A stretch of 64,000 bases of DNA from assembly GCA_903772945.1 (NCBI GenBank), contig CAICTM010000419.1:1-64000 (forward strand), in the 5' to 3' direction. Below, one piece after another: positions 42,099 through 52,100 of this stretch. Numbering within the stretch: the first letter of the stretch is position 1; the number at the start of each line of letters is the position of its first letter. This stretch comes from Seminavis robusta (lineage: Eukaryota; Bacillariophyta; Bacillariophyceae; Naviculales; Naviculaceae). The notes under the pieces were generated by a model that saw only the letters and a list, made by a program, of their open reading frames with translations, did not search any database and had not been told where the DNA came from. The translations under genes and the position numbers were made by a program.

Positions 42099-43915
42099 TC
42101 ATTGCTGGACTGGCTCATTTGCATCCGCCAGAGACTGGATGAAAAAGGCATTACTGTAATGCGTGTCCTTGGGGACCTCCCCGTAAGGCATTGGCACTCG
42201 CATGGGATCTTTTCCGCCCCACAAATGCGCCTTTTGTTTGCTGGTGGCGTGCATCTTGGGTGCCGCGTGAATGTGCCACGTTTGGATGGCATTGCATCCA
42301 TCCGTGGCATATGTTTCGTTGGGTAGATTGTGCAAGAGGGCCCACAGAGCGGCATTTTCACCTCCCCCATCGTTCATTTTGAAATAGTCTCGGACGTAGG
42401 TCACATTGGATGCTGTGGTAGTATTGTTGTTGTCGGAAGATGATACGATCGTGATGTTCTCCTTGACAATATCCGTGTTTCTCATAAAGTCATCTGGTCG
42501 AAGTCGTCCCCGGACAAATGTGCGATGAAAGACGTATCCATCCCAGGAACTGAACCGGCCATTGCAGCGTCGTGGAACATGGAATTTATCGACCGTGGTA
42601 TCGTGTCGTACATAGGAGAAAACTTCCGAGACACTTTGCGGTGCCTTTTTGACTTCGTATCCCCAAGTGGGCAGCGTCAATACCGAAGAGTAATGGAGAT
42701 GCTGGGCCCACTGAACCGTGTCATCAAATGCCTGGTCTGGATTGGCCAGAATGACGACGTCACCAGTGACAAGGTTGGGATCGGTGGCGTATTGGAACAT
42801 TTCATAGTAGGAGGGTTGTGACTCTTTCCGCGTAATGCAGCGGAGTTTGGCCGCAATTTGTTCTTTGGAAATGTCATGACTACTGGAGGAGGGTGGTACT
42901 ACTGTCAGGTTAGCATGTTGTTGTTGTTGTTGTTCATGCTTCCACTGTACAAAGCGTTGTTGCATTTTTTGCATTTTGTGTGAAAATTGTTGACAAATGT
43001 CTTTGATGGGTGCGGAATCTAGAATGACGACCATTTGATGAATGTATGGATTTTGCAGATTGTGTAGAATGGCAGCTGGGATTTCGTTCGTGTGATTGTT
43101 GGGGTTCCCCTTGGAGTTGGCCCGCACGGCACTGGCCCAGAAATTGGTCACCAACGTCACATTAAAGACAGTTTTACTTCCAAAAGTGGGAGTGTCGTGA
43201 TTATTTGGCACGGTTGTATTTTCTCCCACAAGAGCAGCACTGTCCAGTTCAGCCTTGACTTCAGGCTGACGACTGAGTTCAGCCTCAGTCTTGACCTGAG
43301 TCTCAGCAGGCGAAGCTTCTGGCTGAGGTTCAGGATCAGCCTTGGCTTCATCCTCAGCTTTACGTGCAGGTACAGCCTTTGGTGGTTCTTCTATCTTTTT
43401 ACTGGTGGTCGTTGCAGTGCTGCCTATGTCAGCTTCAGTTGTTGCTTCAGCTTCAGTAGCTTCAGCCTTGGCTTGGGTAGCTTCAGTTTGAGCCACAATA
43501 TCGACTTTATTTTGCTGATTCAATTTATCCTTATTCCGCAGTGATGATGATGATGTCGTCACTGTCTTGTTTGTGTAGACTGCTGTGACTCCCCTGGCCG
43601 TTATCAAAAATCCTTGTTGGAAGACGCTTTGTTCTCTGGCAAACAGATTCATCAACACCAGACTCATTAGGACCAAAAACACAAACATATACGAGTTTGA
43701 CGGCTGACGAAGCCGGCTCATTGACATGTTGACAGGTGGACTGGATGAACTTGGAGGAGGAGGAGTGAGGTTCATGGTTGTCCTCTGAGCGAAAGACTGC
43801 GAAAAATGAAGACGAACAGTCACGACGGTTTTGCGGAAATGTCCCAATGACTGACAAATGACCTGTCCGTTTTGTTCTCACAGCCTTGCTGGCTCATATC
43901 CATTGGCCTTCCAGA
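42035..43915. repeat. Gene-sized tandem duplication, copy 1
   Basis: Whole gene 5 plus about 60 bp downstream (GGCGATTGTCATGTGGTTGC) and about 140 bp upstream (GAAGACGAACAGTCACGACG, TGGCTCATATC) match the copy at 44790-46680 in the same orientation. The last coding bases show a small local tandem repeat (GGACTGGCTCATTGCT) at 42085-42120. Confidence 0.85.
42099..43775 (-). CDS. Family G type II membrane protein, putative glycosyltransferase (member 5)
   Basis: 558 residues. The frame extends to a TTG at 43847, but the ATG at 43775 aligns with the start of its twin at 46511. The tail MSMSRLRQPSNS precedes the span (about 29-46, YMFVFLVLMSLVLMNLF). The stem is built of Ala/Glu/Thr blocks (TEATQAKAEATEAEATTEAD). 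Domain: FNVTLVTNFWASAVRANSKG (N instead of S before FWA), MVVILDSAPIKDICQQF, LRCITRKESQPSYYEMFQYATDP, NPDQAFDD (Pro for Ala), LPTWGYEVKKAP, RCNGRFSSWDGYVFHR, YFKMNDGGGENAALWALL and CNAIQTWHIHAAPKMHA. These shared variants set members 5 and 6 apart from the rest of the family. Confidence 0.85.
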   Translation of the reverse strand: MNLTPPPPSSSSPPVNMSMSRLRQPSNSYMFVFLVLMSLVLMNLFAREQSVFQQGFLITARGVTAVYTNKTVTTSSSSLRNKDKLNQQNKVDIVAQTEATQAKAEATEAEATTEADIGSTATTTSKKIEEPPKAVPARKAEDEAKADPEPQPEASPAETQVKTEAELSRQPEVKAELDSAALVGENTTVPNNHDTPTFGSKTVFNVTLVTNFWASAVRANSKGNPNNHTNEIPAAILHNLQNPYIHQMVVILDSAPIKDICQQFSHKMQKMQQRFVQWKHEQQQQQHANLTVVPPSSSSHDISKEQIAAKLRCITRKESQPSYYEMFQYATDPNLVTGDVVILANPDQAFDDTVQWAQHLHYSSVLTLPTWGYEVKKAPQSVSEVFSYVRHDTTVDKFHVPRRCNGRFSSWDGYVFHRTFVRGRLRPDDFMRNTDIVKENITIVSSSDNNNTTTASNVTYVRDYFKMNDGGGENAALWALLHNLPNETYATDGCNAIQTWHIHAAPKMHATSKQKAHLWGGKDPMRVPMPYGEVPKDTHYSNAFFIQSLADANEPVQQ

Positions 43916-44876
43916 ATTTCGGTGGCTCTCCAACAATGGGCGTTCCGTCCGCTTGTCGATTGGGGTTTGACACGGCCGTCACGGGATGCGTGCGATCCGG
44001 ATCGAAGACGAGTGCCCGAGTGCCCGAGTGCAAAAGTAAAAGGCTCTTCGTCGGTGCGACCCGCTCCGACTGTTTCCGTACCAGAAAATGGGACTTGATT
44101 GCTGCCCGACACGGCCGGAACCGTACAACCCGTCTTGAGCAGTTGCGGACAAAAGGTTACCTTTTCCAGGCAATACTACAGGGCGTGGTTGAACGCATCC
44201 AACAGTGAACCCTCCAAGTCCATGCCTCGTTTCAACGCAAACACTGCCAGGCTATTGAACACGGCGGCTTCGCGTAACATGTCAAAGTACGCTGCCATTG
44301 TAACTACTAGCTAGTAGTAGAGAGTATAGTAGCTGCTCACTCTGCGGTCACACAGATGTACCTAAATTATCCTGGCGAAGTCCGTGTGTCCATGTGTACA
44401 TGTAGCTGCTTGACGTTTTCTCGAGCAAAAGAAAAGAAGCCCCCAGGAAGTTGCTAGGGACAAACCCTTCTGGTCATCTCTTTCACGTCTACTTACTCGT
44501 AGGTAAATGTCTTTGGTTTCTCCTATGATAGTTTCTTCGTCCAGCTGACTGTCACTCGACTCCCTCCAATGGCAAATGTGAGTGGAAGTTTTTACATCCA
44601 GGAAACCAATGACACTGGTTGGATGTTTTGATGCGTTTGGTTGACTTTTGATTTCTCGTCTACCAGTTCGACTTCCCTAGCCTAGCTACCAGGTAGCCTA
44701 GCTAGCTAGAAGGAGTTGGTGGGTTCCAAAAACTGGTGCAAACTGAGATGGATTCCGGTTCGGCAGTGGTTGCAGAACCATTTGGGGGCCGGTTCTGTTG
44801 ATTGTCTGCGGAACCTGTGGCCTAATTGGCGATTATCATATGGTTGCCAGCCAGCCATGACTTGCCGTAATATTGC
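43776..44876. other. Intergenic between twin genes
   Basis: Contains the upstream end of duplication copy 1 and the downstream end of copy 2. Plus-strand frames near 43858-44220 carry PALT-like fragments without family signal. No gene is supported. Confidence 0.45.
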
Positions 44877-46680
44877 TTATTGTTGGACTGGCTCATTTGC
44901 TTCCGACAGAGACTTGATCAAAAAGGCATTACTGTAATGCGTGTTCTTGGGAAGCTTCCCGTAGGGCATTGGCACTCTCATGGGATCTTTCCCGCCCCAC
45001 AAATGTGCCTTTTTTTTGCTGGTGGCATGCATCTTCGGTGCCGCATGAATGTGCCACGTTTGGATGGCGTTGCATCCATCCGTGGCGTAGGTGTTGTTGG
45101 GTAGATTGCGCAAGAGGGCCCAGAGAGCGGCATTTTCCCCTCCCCCATCGTTCATTTTGAAATAGTCTCGGATGTAGGTCACGTTGGATGTTGTGGTAGT
45201 ATTATTGTTGTCGGAAGATGATACGATCGTGATGTTCTCTTTGACAATATCTGTGTTTCTCATAAAGTCGTCCGGTCGAAGTCGTCCCCGGACAAACGCA
45301 CGATGAAAGACGTATCCATCCCAGGAACTTAAACGGCCATTGCATCGTGGTGTAATATGGAATTTGTTGACAGTGGTATCGTATCGTACATAGGAGAAAA
45401 CTTCCGAGACACTTTGCGGTGCCTTTTTGATTTCGTATCCCCAAGTGGGCAGCGTCAATACGGAACTGTAATTGAGATGCTGGGCCCACTGAACCGTGTC
45501 ATCAAATGCCTGGTCTGGATTGGCCAGAATGACCACATCGCCAGTGACAAGGTTGGGATCGGTGGCGTATTGGAACATTTCATAGTAGGAGGGTTGTGAC
45601 TCTTTCCGTGTAATGCAGCGGAGTTTGGCAGCGATTTGTTCTTTGGAAATGTCATGACTACTGGAGGAGGGTGGAGGTAGTGTCAGGTTAGCATGTTGTT
45701 GTTGTTGTTGTTTCCACTGTACAAAGTGTTGTTGCATTTTTTGCATTTTGTGTGAAAATTGTTGACAAATGCCCTTCATGGTGGCAGAATCAAGAATGAC
45801 AACCATTTGATGAATGTACGGATTTTGCAGATTGTGTAGAATGGCGGCTGGAATTTCGTACAAGTGATTGTTGGGGTGCCCCTTGGAGTTGGCTCGCACA
45901 GCACTGGCCCAGAAATTGGTCACCAACGTCACGTTAAAGACACTTCTTTTGGAAAGAGCAGTCCTGTCCGGGTCAGCCTTGGATTCAGCCCCAGTAATCG
46001 AAACTTCAGGCTCAGGTTTAGGTTCAGTAGTCGAAGCTTCTGGCTTAGCCTCAGCCTTGGCTTCAACTTTAGGTTCAACCTTTGGTTCTTCTATCTTTTC
46101 AGTGGGGATCGTGGTAGTGCTGCCTGTGTCAGCTTGAGTTGTTGCAGTGTTAGCTTGCTTCTTGGCTTGGGTGGCTTGAGTAGCTTGAGAAGCTTGAGTT
46201 TTAGCCATGAAATCTTCCACAATCTCAAATTTAGTTTGCTGATTCAAGTTATCACTATTCCGCAGTGATGATGATGATGACGATGATGTCGTGACTGTCT
46301 TGTTTGTGTAGACTGCGACTCCTCTGGCCGTTATCAAGAATCCTTGTTGGAAGACGCTTTGCTCTGTGGCAAATAGATTCATCAACACCAAACTCATTAG
46401 GACCAAAAACACAAACATATAAGAGTTTGATGGCTGACGAAGACGGCTCATTGACATGCTGACAGATGGACTGCCTGAACTTGGAGGAGGAGGAGGAGTG
46501 CCCTTCATCATCGTCCTCAGTATTTTCTATGAGGCGACAGTTGTGTGTGACGGTACCAGTAAGAGCCCACAGGAAAAAATGAAGACGAACAGTCACGACG
46601 GTACTGTACCGCGGATTTGTCCCAGTGACTGGCAAATGACCCGCCGTTTTTGTTCTCACAGTTATGCTGGCTCATATCAT
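44790..46680. repeat. Gene-sized tandem duplication, copy 2
   Basis: Partner of 42035-43915. Coding parts are near identical in the domain; stems differ by several in-frame indels, as expected where repeats slip. Confidence 0.85.
44877..46511 (-). CDS. Family G type II membrane protein, putative glycosyltransferase (member 6)
   Basis: 544 residues, ATG at 46511. Twin of member 5: same MSMSRLRQPSNSYMFVF anchor, same NPDQAFDD and CNAIQTWHIHAAPKMHA, same end NEPVQQ. It differs mainly in the stem, which has ATQATQAKKQANTATTQAD and KVEPKVEAKAEAKPEA blocks and lacks the segment ending VGENTTVPNNHDTPTFGSK of member 5. In the domain only scattered substitutions occur (for example VRYDTTVNKFHITPRC against VRHDTTVDKFHVPRRC). 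All key motifs are intact, so both twins may be active and the pair may be kept alike by gene conversion. Confidence 0.85.
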   Translation of the reverse strand: MMKGTPPPPPSSGSPSVSMSMSRLRQPSNSYMFVFLVLMSLVLMNLFATEQSVFQQGFLITARGVAVYTNKTVTTSSSSSSSLRNSDNLNQQTKFEIVEDFMAKTQASQATQATQAKKQANTATTQADTGSTTTIPTEKIEEPKVEPKVEAKAEAKPEASTTEPKPEPEVSITGAESKADPDRTALSKRSVFNVTLVTNFWASAVRANSKGHPNNHLYEIPAAILHNLQNPYIHQMVVILDSATMKGICQQFSHKMQKMQQHFVQWKQQQQQHANLTLPPPSSSSHDISKEQIAAKLRCITRKESQPSYYEMFQYATDPNLVTGDVVILANPDQAFDDTVQWAQHLNYSSVLTLPTWGYEIKKAPQSVSEVFSYVRYDTTVNKFHITPRCNGRLSSWDGYVFHRAFVRGRLRPDDFMRNTDIVKENITIVSSSDNNNTTTTSNVTYIRDYFKMNDGGGENAALWALLRNLPNNTYATDGCNAIQTWHIHAAPKMHATSKKKAHLWGGKDPMRVPMPYGKLPKNTHYSNAFLIKSLSEANEPVQQ

Positions 46681-47119
46681 TTTGGGCTGGATCTCGATTC
46701 TCGATCTCGGCAGCAACAGTTCGAGGAAGGGAACAAGACGCTCGTCACCAAGGATGCGATTAGATTAGCTGCCACCCGGTTCTGGTACCGGTACCGGTGC
46801 TCCTGTCATCGCTCTGCGTTTGGATGCGTTGTTTCGAACTCTCGGCCTTTTGTTTTCACAGCATTGCTGGCTCATGACCTTCGCTGCGGATATGCATTAT
46901 TATTTTACAATGACAAGACCAACGGTCATTGGCGACCCCGACCTCAGTCTATCCGTCACTCTTTGCTGAAGTCGTACCAGTACCAGTACCGACCGTATGC
47001 TAGCTAGCCAGAAGAGTAGGATTGAATCAATCATCCACCCACTGTGGTAGTCAACCGAAGGGGAAGCACAGCACAGGTGCAGCAGCAACGGACAGCAAGC
47101 ACGACAACAGAAAGAGATC
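46512..47119. other. Intergenic, divergent promoter region
   Basis: Upstream of member 6 (minus) and of the zinc-loop gene (plus). It contains GGTACCGGTACCGGT near 46783. No gene is supported. Confidence 0.5.
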
Positions 47120-48385
47120 ATGGCTTCCAAGAGAGATGTCAAGAGGAGAAAGAAGGAATGTGAGGACCGGTTGCATAGTGAGAGCACTGAGACTCTGATC
47201 GAGAGGGAAGATGAGGCATCCATGCACTGCTTGCCGCATGCAGCGAAATATTTCCGCAAAGCATGGGATGGATTTCTTCAGCGCAAGGGAACAACTAAGC
47301 TCCCAAAGAAACCTTGGATGGAGACTTCATGTATGAAAGTGAACAGTAAGCAGAACCGCATGATGGTGCATATGAATGGCTATACAAAAACCTGGTCCAT
47401 TAAATTTGTCATGATGCATGGCAGCAACAACCCATGCAAGCAGAACTCGCGTGACTCAGTTGACTCAATTTGCCGCACTGAAGACTGTATTGTACCAGAC
47501 CACCACCGATGGCTCCCCTGGCGTGAACAAACATACAGACAATGTTGTGGTGCCAACTTAATGTGCTGTGCCTGTCATAATGAAATTCCGTTCCCATGCT
47601 CTCATGATCCTCCATGTCCATGGAGAGTTCTTTCCAATCAAGGCTGTGATGGCTGCAAGGGGGCTGATGATACCAGAAAGGAGACTTTTGGATCTGCCAA
47701 CTCATCATCAACAACTGCAAGAACCCCCCAGACTACCAGTACTGCTCCGGTTGCCATTTCACCAACAAGCAACAACAAGAGAAAGAATGTGGAACTGGAG
47801 GGAGAAGAATCACCTGCCAAGAAAACCATTACTAAAACAGACAAAGCTTGTAAGCAGTTTAGATCCTCCAAAAAAGCCAGAACCAAAACCAAAACCAAAA
47901 CCAAGGACAAGAATGTTGCTGGTAAACTGTCCCATTTGGACAGCCAAAGCCTGCCTCATGTTGAGAAGGGCTTCCATGAAGCTTGGGTTGGGGCTGTCAG
48001 AAAATATGGAACCATAGAGTTGCCAAGGAAATCATGGATGAAGACGCATTGCATGAAACTGAACTGCAACATTAAATATGCCAGTGTGCTCGGACATGGC
48101 CAGGGCTGGCATCTTTCCACTGTGATGATGCGTGGCACCAACATGCCTGTCAAACTTGGTCGCAATGATACAGTTCACTCCATTTGCCACACGCTAGGCT
48201 GTGTCATTCCCAACCATCATCGCTGGATGCCCAAGCAAGAAAAATTGTCCAGGCAGTCCTGTGGGGCCAGCCTAATGTGCCCCACATGTCATGTCAACAT
48301 CCCTTTGCCCTGTTCGCATGATCCCCCTTGTGAATGGAGGATTGTTTCAAGAGAGAATTGTTCTGCCTGTAAGATCCAAGAGTAA
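47120..48385 (+). CDS. Duplicated His-Me-finger-type zinc-loop protein
   Basis: 421 residues, ATG at 47120. Two homologous halves (about 37-180 and 277-418) are joined by a Ser/Thr then Lys/Thr-rich linker. Each half has a leading block (LPHxxKxFxxAWxGxxxxxGTxxLPxKxWM) and a zinc loop: Cys118-x4-Cys123-x4-His128-x14-Cys143 and Cys356-x4-Cys361-x4-His366-x14-Cys381, followed by PCSHDPPCxWR and a final CxxC. The spacing equals that of the I-PpoI-type His-Me endonuclease zinc loop. The position of the catalytic His (two before the first Cys) is Ser116 and Ser354, and that of the metal-binding Asn is Gln137 and Lys375. So I expect zinc-stabilised DNA or protein binding, not cleavage. The basic linker suits the nucleus. 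Confidence 0.75.
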   Translation: MASKRDVKRRKKECEDRLHSESTETLIEREDEASMHCLPHAAKYFRKAWDGFLQRKGTTKLPKKPWMETSCMKVNSKQNRMMVHMNGYTKTWSIKFVMMHGSNNPCKQNSRDSVDSICRTEDCIVPDHHRWLPWREQTYRQCCGANLMCCACHNEIPFPCSHDPPCPWRVLSNQGCDGCKGADDTRKETFGSANSSSTTARTPQTTSTAPVAISPTSNNKRKNVELEGEESPAKKTITKTDKACKQFRSSKKARTKTKTKTKDKNVAGKLSHLDSQSLPHVEKGFHEAWVGAVRKYGTIELPRKSWMKTHCMKLNCNIKYASVLGHGQGWHLSTVMMRGTNMPVKLGRNDTVHSICHTLGCVIPNHHRWMPKQEKLSRQSCGASLMCPTCHVNIPLPCSHDPPCEWRIVSRENCSACKIQE

Positions 48386-49100
48386 TGCAGAATTGCAAGT
48401 GGTGCACGGATGGACGCAAAACTATTTCCATTTGCGTCCGCCCGCATGTCAAAGCCTTCTGCTAAAGAAACCTGCTCTGACTGTCACAGTGGCAACAGGA
48501 ATGAAGAGTGAACATGATATTTGTGTGTAGTTGTGCAAAGAAGAAGGCATGAACATGTAGGTTATCTGGCCGGGTGGACCCGCTAATGAAGAGCAGTCAA
48601 GACGGCATCATACAGGGATGCGATCCCCAGCTTCAGTAGTTTAGTTGCATACACGCACTGGTTTCAAATTGCGGAAATGTGGGTTCTTGGCGACCGATGC
48701 TCCCGTATGACAACGCTTGTTGTACAGAAGACGCAATCATAGTCAGTCACTGGTGGATGCGGAACCGTCGCAAAAAGAATGTTCAATCCCTGCTGTAGGG
48801 CTTGCAGTTTGCTTGCGCAACAGGGTCGCCCCTCGTGTTGGGCCTTGACACAGCCACGAGAATCGAGTGACTCGGTCTCCGGGCGACAACAGCCACCGTA
48901 ACTGCCAAGGCACCTCAGCGATAGATCAACCAGCAGTCTAGGAAAGCTCATTTCTCGACGTGGTGGCTATCTGTACTGCGCTGTGTTCATCTCGACGGCT
49001 TCACATCGATCGACACGCCGAATTATCTTTAAAAAGTCCGTCAAAGAGTCATGCAAAAACGGGGTGTTCGTTCTATAGGTTACTGGCTCCCTTTGCTCTA
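48386..49100. other. Intergenic, weak Cys-rich frame
   Basis: A minus-strand frame of 95 codons with ATG at 48951 encodes a Cys-rich peptide (CLGSYGGCCRPETESLD, GRPCCASKLQAL). It has no family signal, and I list it only as a possibility. Confidence 0.3.
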
Positions 49101-52100
49101 CTAGACCAGGATTTCTGGTTCGACAGGGTAGAGACCCTTAAACCATTTGGAGGCTCGTCTCGCGGGTTCTGGGACAACAGTTTTCCTAATCTTTGGGTCC
49201 TCGTGGTACCAAAGAAACTTTCGTTGTGTCTTCCCATCAATACTTTGATCGACCTTGTTATCGGCGTGCATCTTCTCGGCAGCATGGAAATGCCAACCCC
49301 TGATTACTTCGCAAGTTTGAGCATGGAAGGCTTCTGGAATGTTCATTATCAACGAGGCAAACCCAGCATTCTCGGCACCCTGCTCGTTCATTTTGAACAT
49401 TGCAGTCGAGTTGGTAATGTTCACTCTCTTACCCTTTTCGTTTAGATCGAAGAGAAAGCTGGGTCGCACAAAATCCTCTTCCTTGATTCTACCTCGAATC
49501 AGCGCGGGATGAAAGACGTACCCATCCCACGACGATGAAACGCTCTTGCACTTGTTGGGCATTGGGCTTCGCTCGAATGCCCTCTTGACGTTGTCGACTT
49601 TGCTGACGTTGGGCAAATGCGAGAATTCAAAGTAGTTGGTAATCGACTTGGGAGCTGTTGCTTTGTCATATCCCCAGCTTGGCAAAGTCCCAATAGCTTC
49701 GTCCTTGATTTTGCCCGCCCATTTGACAGATTCATCGTAAGCTTGATCAGCATTGGCCATGAGGACAACGTCACTGGTGATGATTTCTGGATCACTGGCA
49801 TAGGAGAACATCTCAAAGTAATTTGGCTGTCCTTGTTCACGATCGACGCAAGTCAGCTTGGAAGAAACTATTTCTGGACCATTGTCGGTACCGCTGTTGT
49901 TCCACTTTTGGAACTGAGCTTGTAGGTCTTGCAGCTTGCGCTCAAAAGTAGCACAGTTGGCTTTCGATGAAGACCCGTCCAAGATGACAACAACTTGGTT
50001 GAAATGTGGATTGTTGATGTTGTTCAAGAAGGCCATCATAGTCTCAGCTAGATGCGGATGTGGCTGTTCTTTGGCGAGAAGGCCACTGGCAAAGAAACTT
50101 GACACCAATGAGACGGTTCCTTCTGCAGCCTTCGTACTGGTCTTGGCCGCGCTTTCGTTGGTCCTACGGACCGCTGCCGATTTGTCAGCGTCCTCACCTT
50201 CCACAGTATCCGAAATCGTGGAAATGTCACCTTCCTCCTTTTTGGTTGCACCCGACATTTTCGTTTGCGGCACGTTCTTGACGACAAAGGCATCTGCAAT
50301 GGGATGACCCGCCGTACGCCATGGTCGTGGGACGGCCCGCAACTTGTTCTTGCCCTTGCCCTTGAAATGCCAATAGTCGGCCTTTTCGTGGACATGCATG
50401 TTGGCGAGTCCCCCGTGAAAGTGCCACATTTGAATGACCGAGCAGCCAACGGCATCCTTGGCATCCGGGACATTTTGCAGCAGCGCATACAGAGCGGCAT
50501 TTTCCGCTCCCACTTCATTCATGACAAAATAGTCTTGTTTCGGGTCGTCCACGACTGTATACCGCATAAAGTTGTCGGATTCCAAGTGCCCGGCAATGAG
50601 TTTGCGATGAAAGACGTATCCATCCCACGATTTTTCTCCTTCGCTGCATCTAGAGACAGCTCCTTCCTGGAACATTTTGGCATCCTTTCCACCATGGACG
50701 AACTTAAAGTATTCCTTGGTGAGTTGTGGCACCTGTTTCTTGTCAAATCCCCAGGTTGGCAGTACCAGGACTGCGTCATCTTTGATTTTGCCGGCCCATT
50801 GGACAGTGTCATCAAAGGCTTGATCGGCATTGGCCACAATGACCACATCGCTGGTGACAATTTTGGGGTCGGTGGCATATTTGAAAATCTCATAATAATT
50901 GGGTTGTTTCTCTTCCCGGTCGATGCACGTAAAGACGGGCAATTTCTCTTTTTTGTTGGTTTCGTAGGCTGTCTTGACATACCCTGGCATTTTGGCCACG
51001 ACGTCGGCTTCCAACTCGTCCAATTGGGTCTGTAAATGTGTGCAATTGGCATCTTTGGTAGCCCCATCCAAAATGACGACAATTTGATCCAAGTATTGGT
51101 TGTTCCGGTTGTTGACCATGGCCGCTTGTATTTCGAGTCGATGCAAATTATTTCCCTTTTGTTTTGGAGGTTGTGCCCAAAAACTGGTGACCAGAGAGAT
51201 GGATCCTGGCGTGGCCGTGTCGTTTTCCACAACAACTACAGTGTTATCTTTGGTCGGGGTGGGATCTGTTGCTTCTGTTGCATCAGCCTTGTCTGCTGTT
51301 TTTCCCTCATCTTTTTTGTCGGTGGGAGTTGCGTCAGTAGTTGTTGTTGTCGCATCATCCTTGCCTGTTGGTTTTTCGTCCTTTTTCTCGTCAGTAGTGG
51401 GATATGCTTCCGTAGTTGTTGTGGTATCCTCCTTGTTTGTCGTTTCGCTGTCAGTGGGAGATGCATCCGTCGCAGCTGCGGTATCATCCTTGTCTGTCGT
51501 TTCGCTGTCGGTGGGAGCTGCCTCAGTAGTTGTTGCTGTGGTATCATCCTTGTCGGGAGTTTGTTCATCGTCTTTCTTGTCCGTGGGAGTGGCATCCGTA
51601 GCAGTGGTGGTATCCTCTTTGTCGGCTGTTGCTTTGCCATTGTCCTCCACATCGGTGGGAGTGGCATCCGTTGTCTCAGTCTCCGCATCTTTCGTGTCTC
51701 CAATCTTGCTCGTTTCAGTTGGTTCATCGACCTCCTTGTCTGCTTCCGTGGGAGCTGCATCCGTTGTTTCCAGTGCATCCGTTGTTGTGTCCACGGTATC
51801 AGTTTCGGCAATCGCTTCCGTTGGTTTATCCTGATCTGCATCTGCGGGTGTTTCCTTGTTTGTTTCTTCCTCTTTCGTAACAACAACAACCTCTGGAGGG
51901 CTAGTTGTAGTTGTAGTTGTAGTAGTTTTGTCCGGACTCGTGGTGGGACTAGACGTCGGATTCTTGGTGGTTGGAGTTTGGGTAGGACTTGGAGTTTTCT
52001 TCTTCTCCGTGACAGTCACAGTGGTGGTGGTGGTATCTGTAGTATGATCATTGATATTTCCCGAGTCCTTGCTATTGCTGCTAATAGTAGTTTCAGGTGT

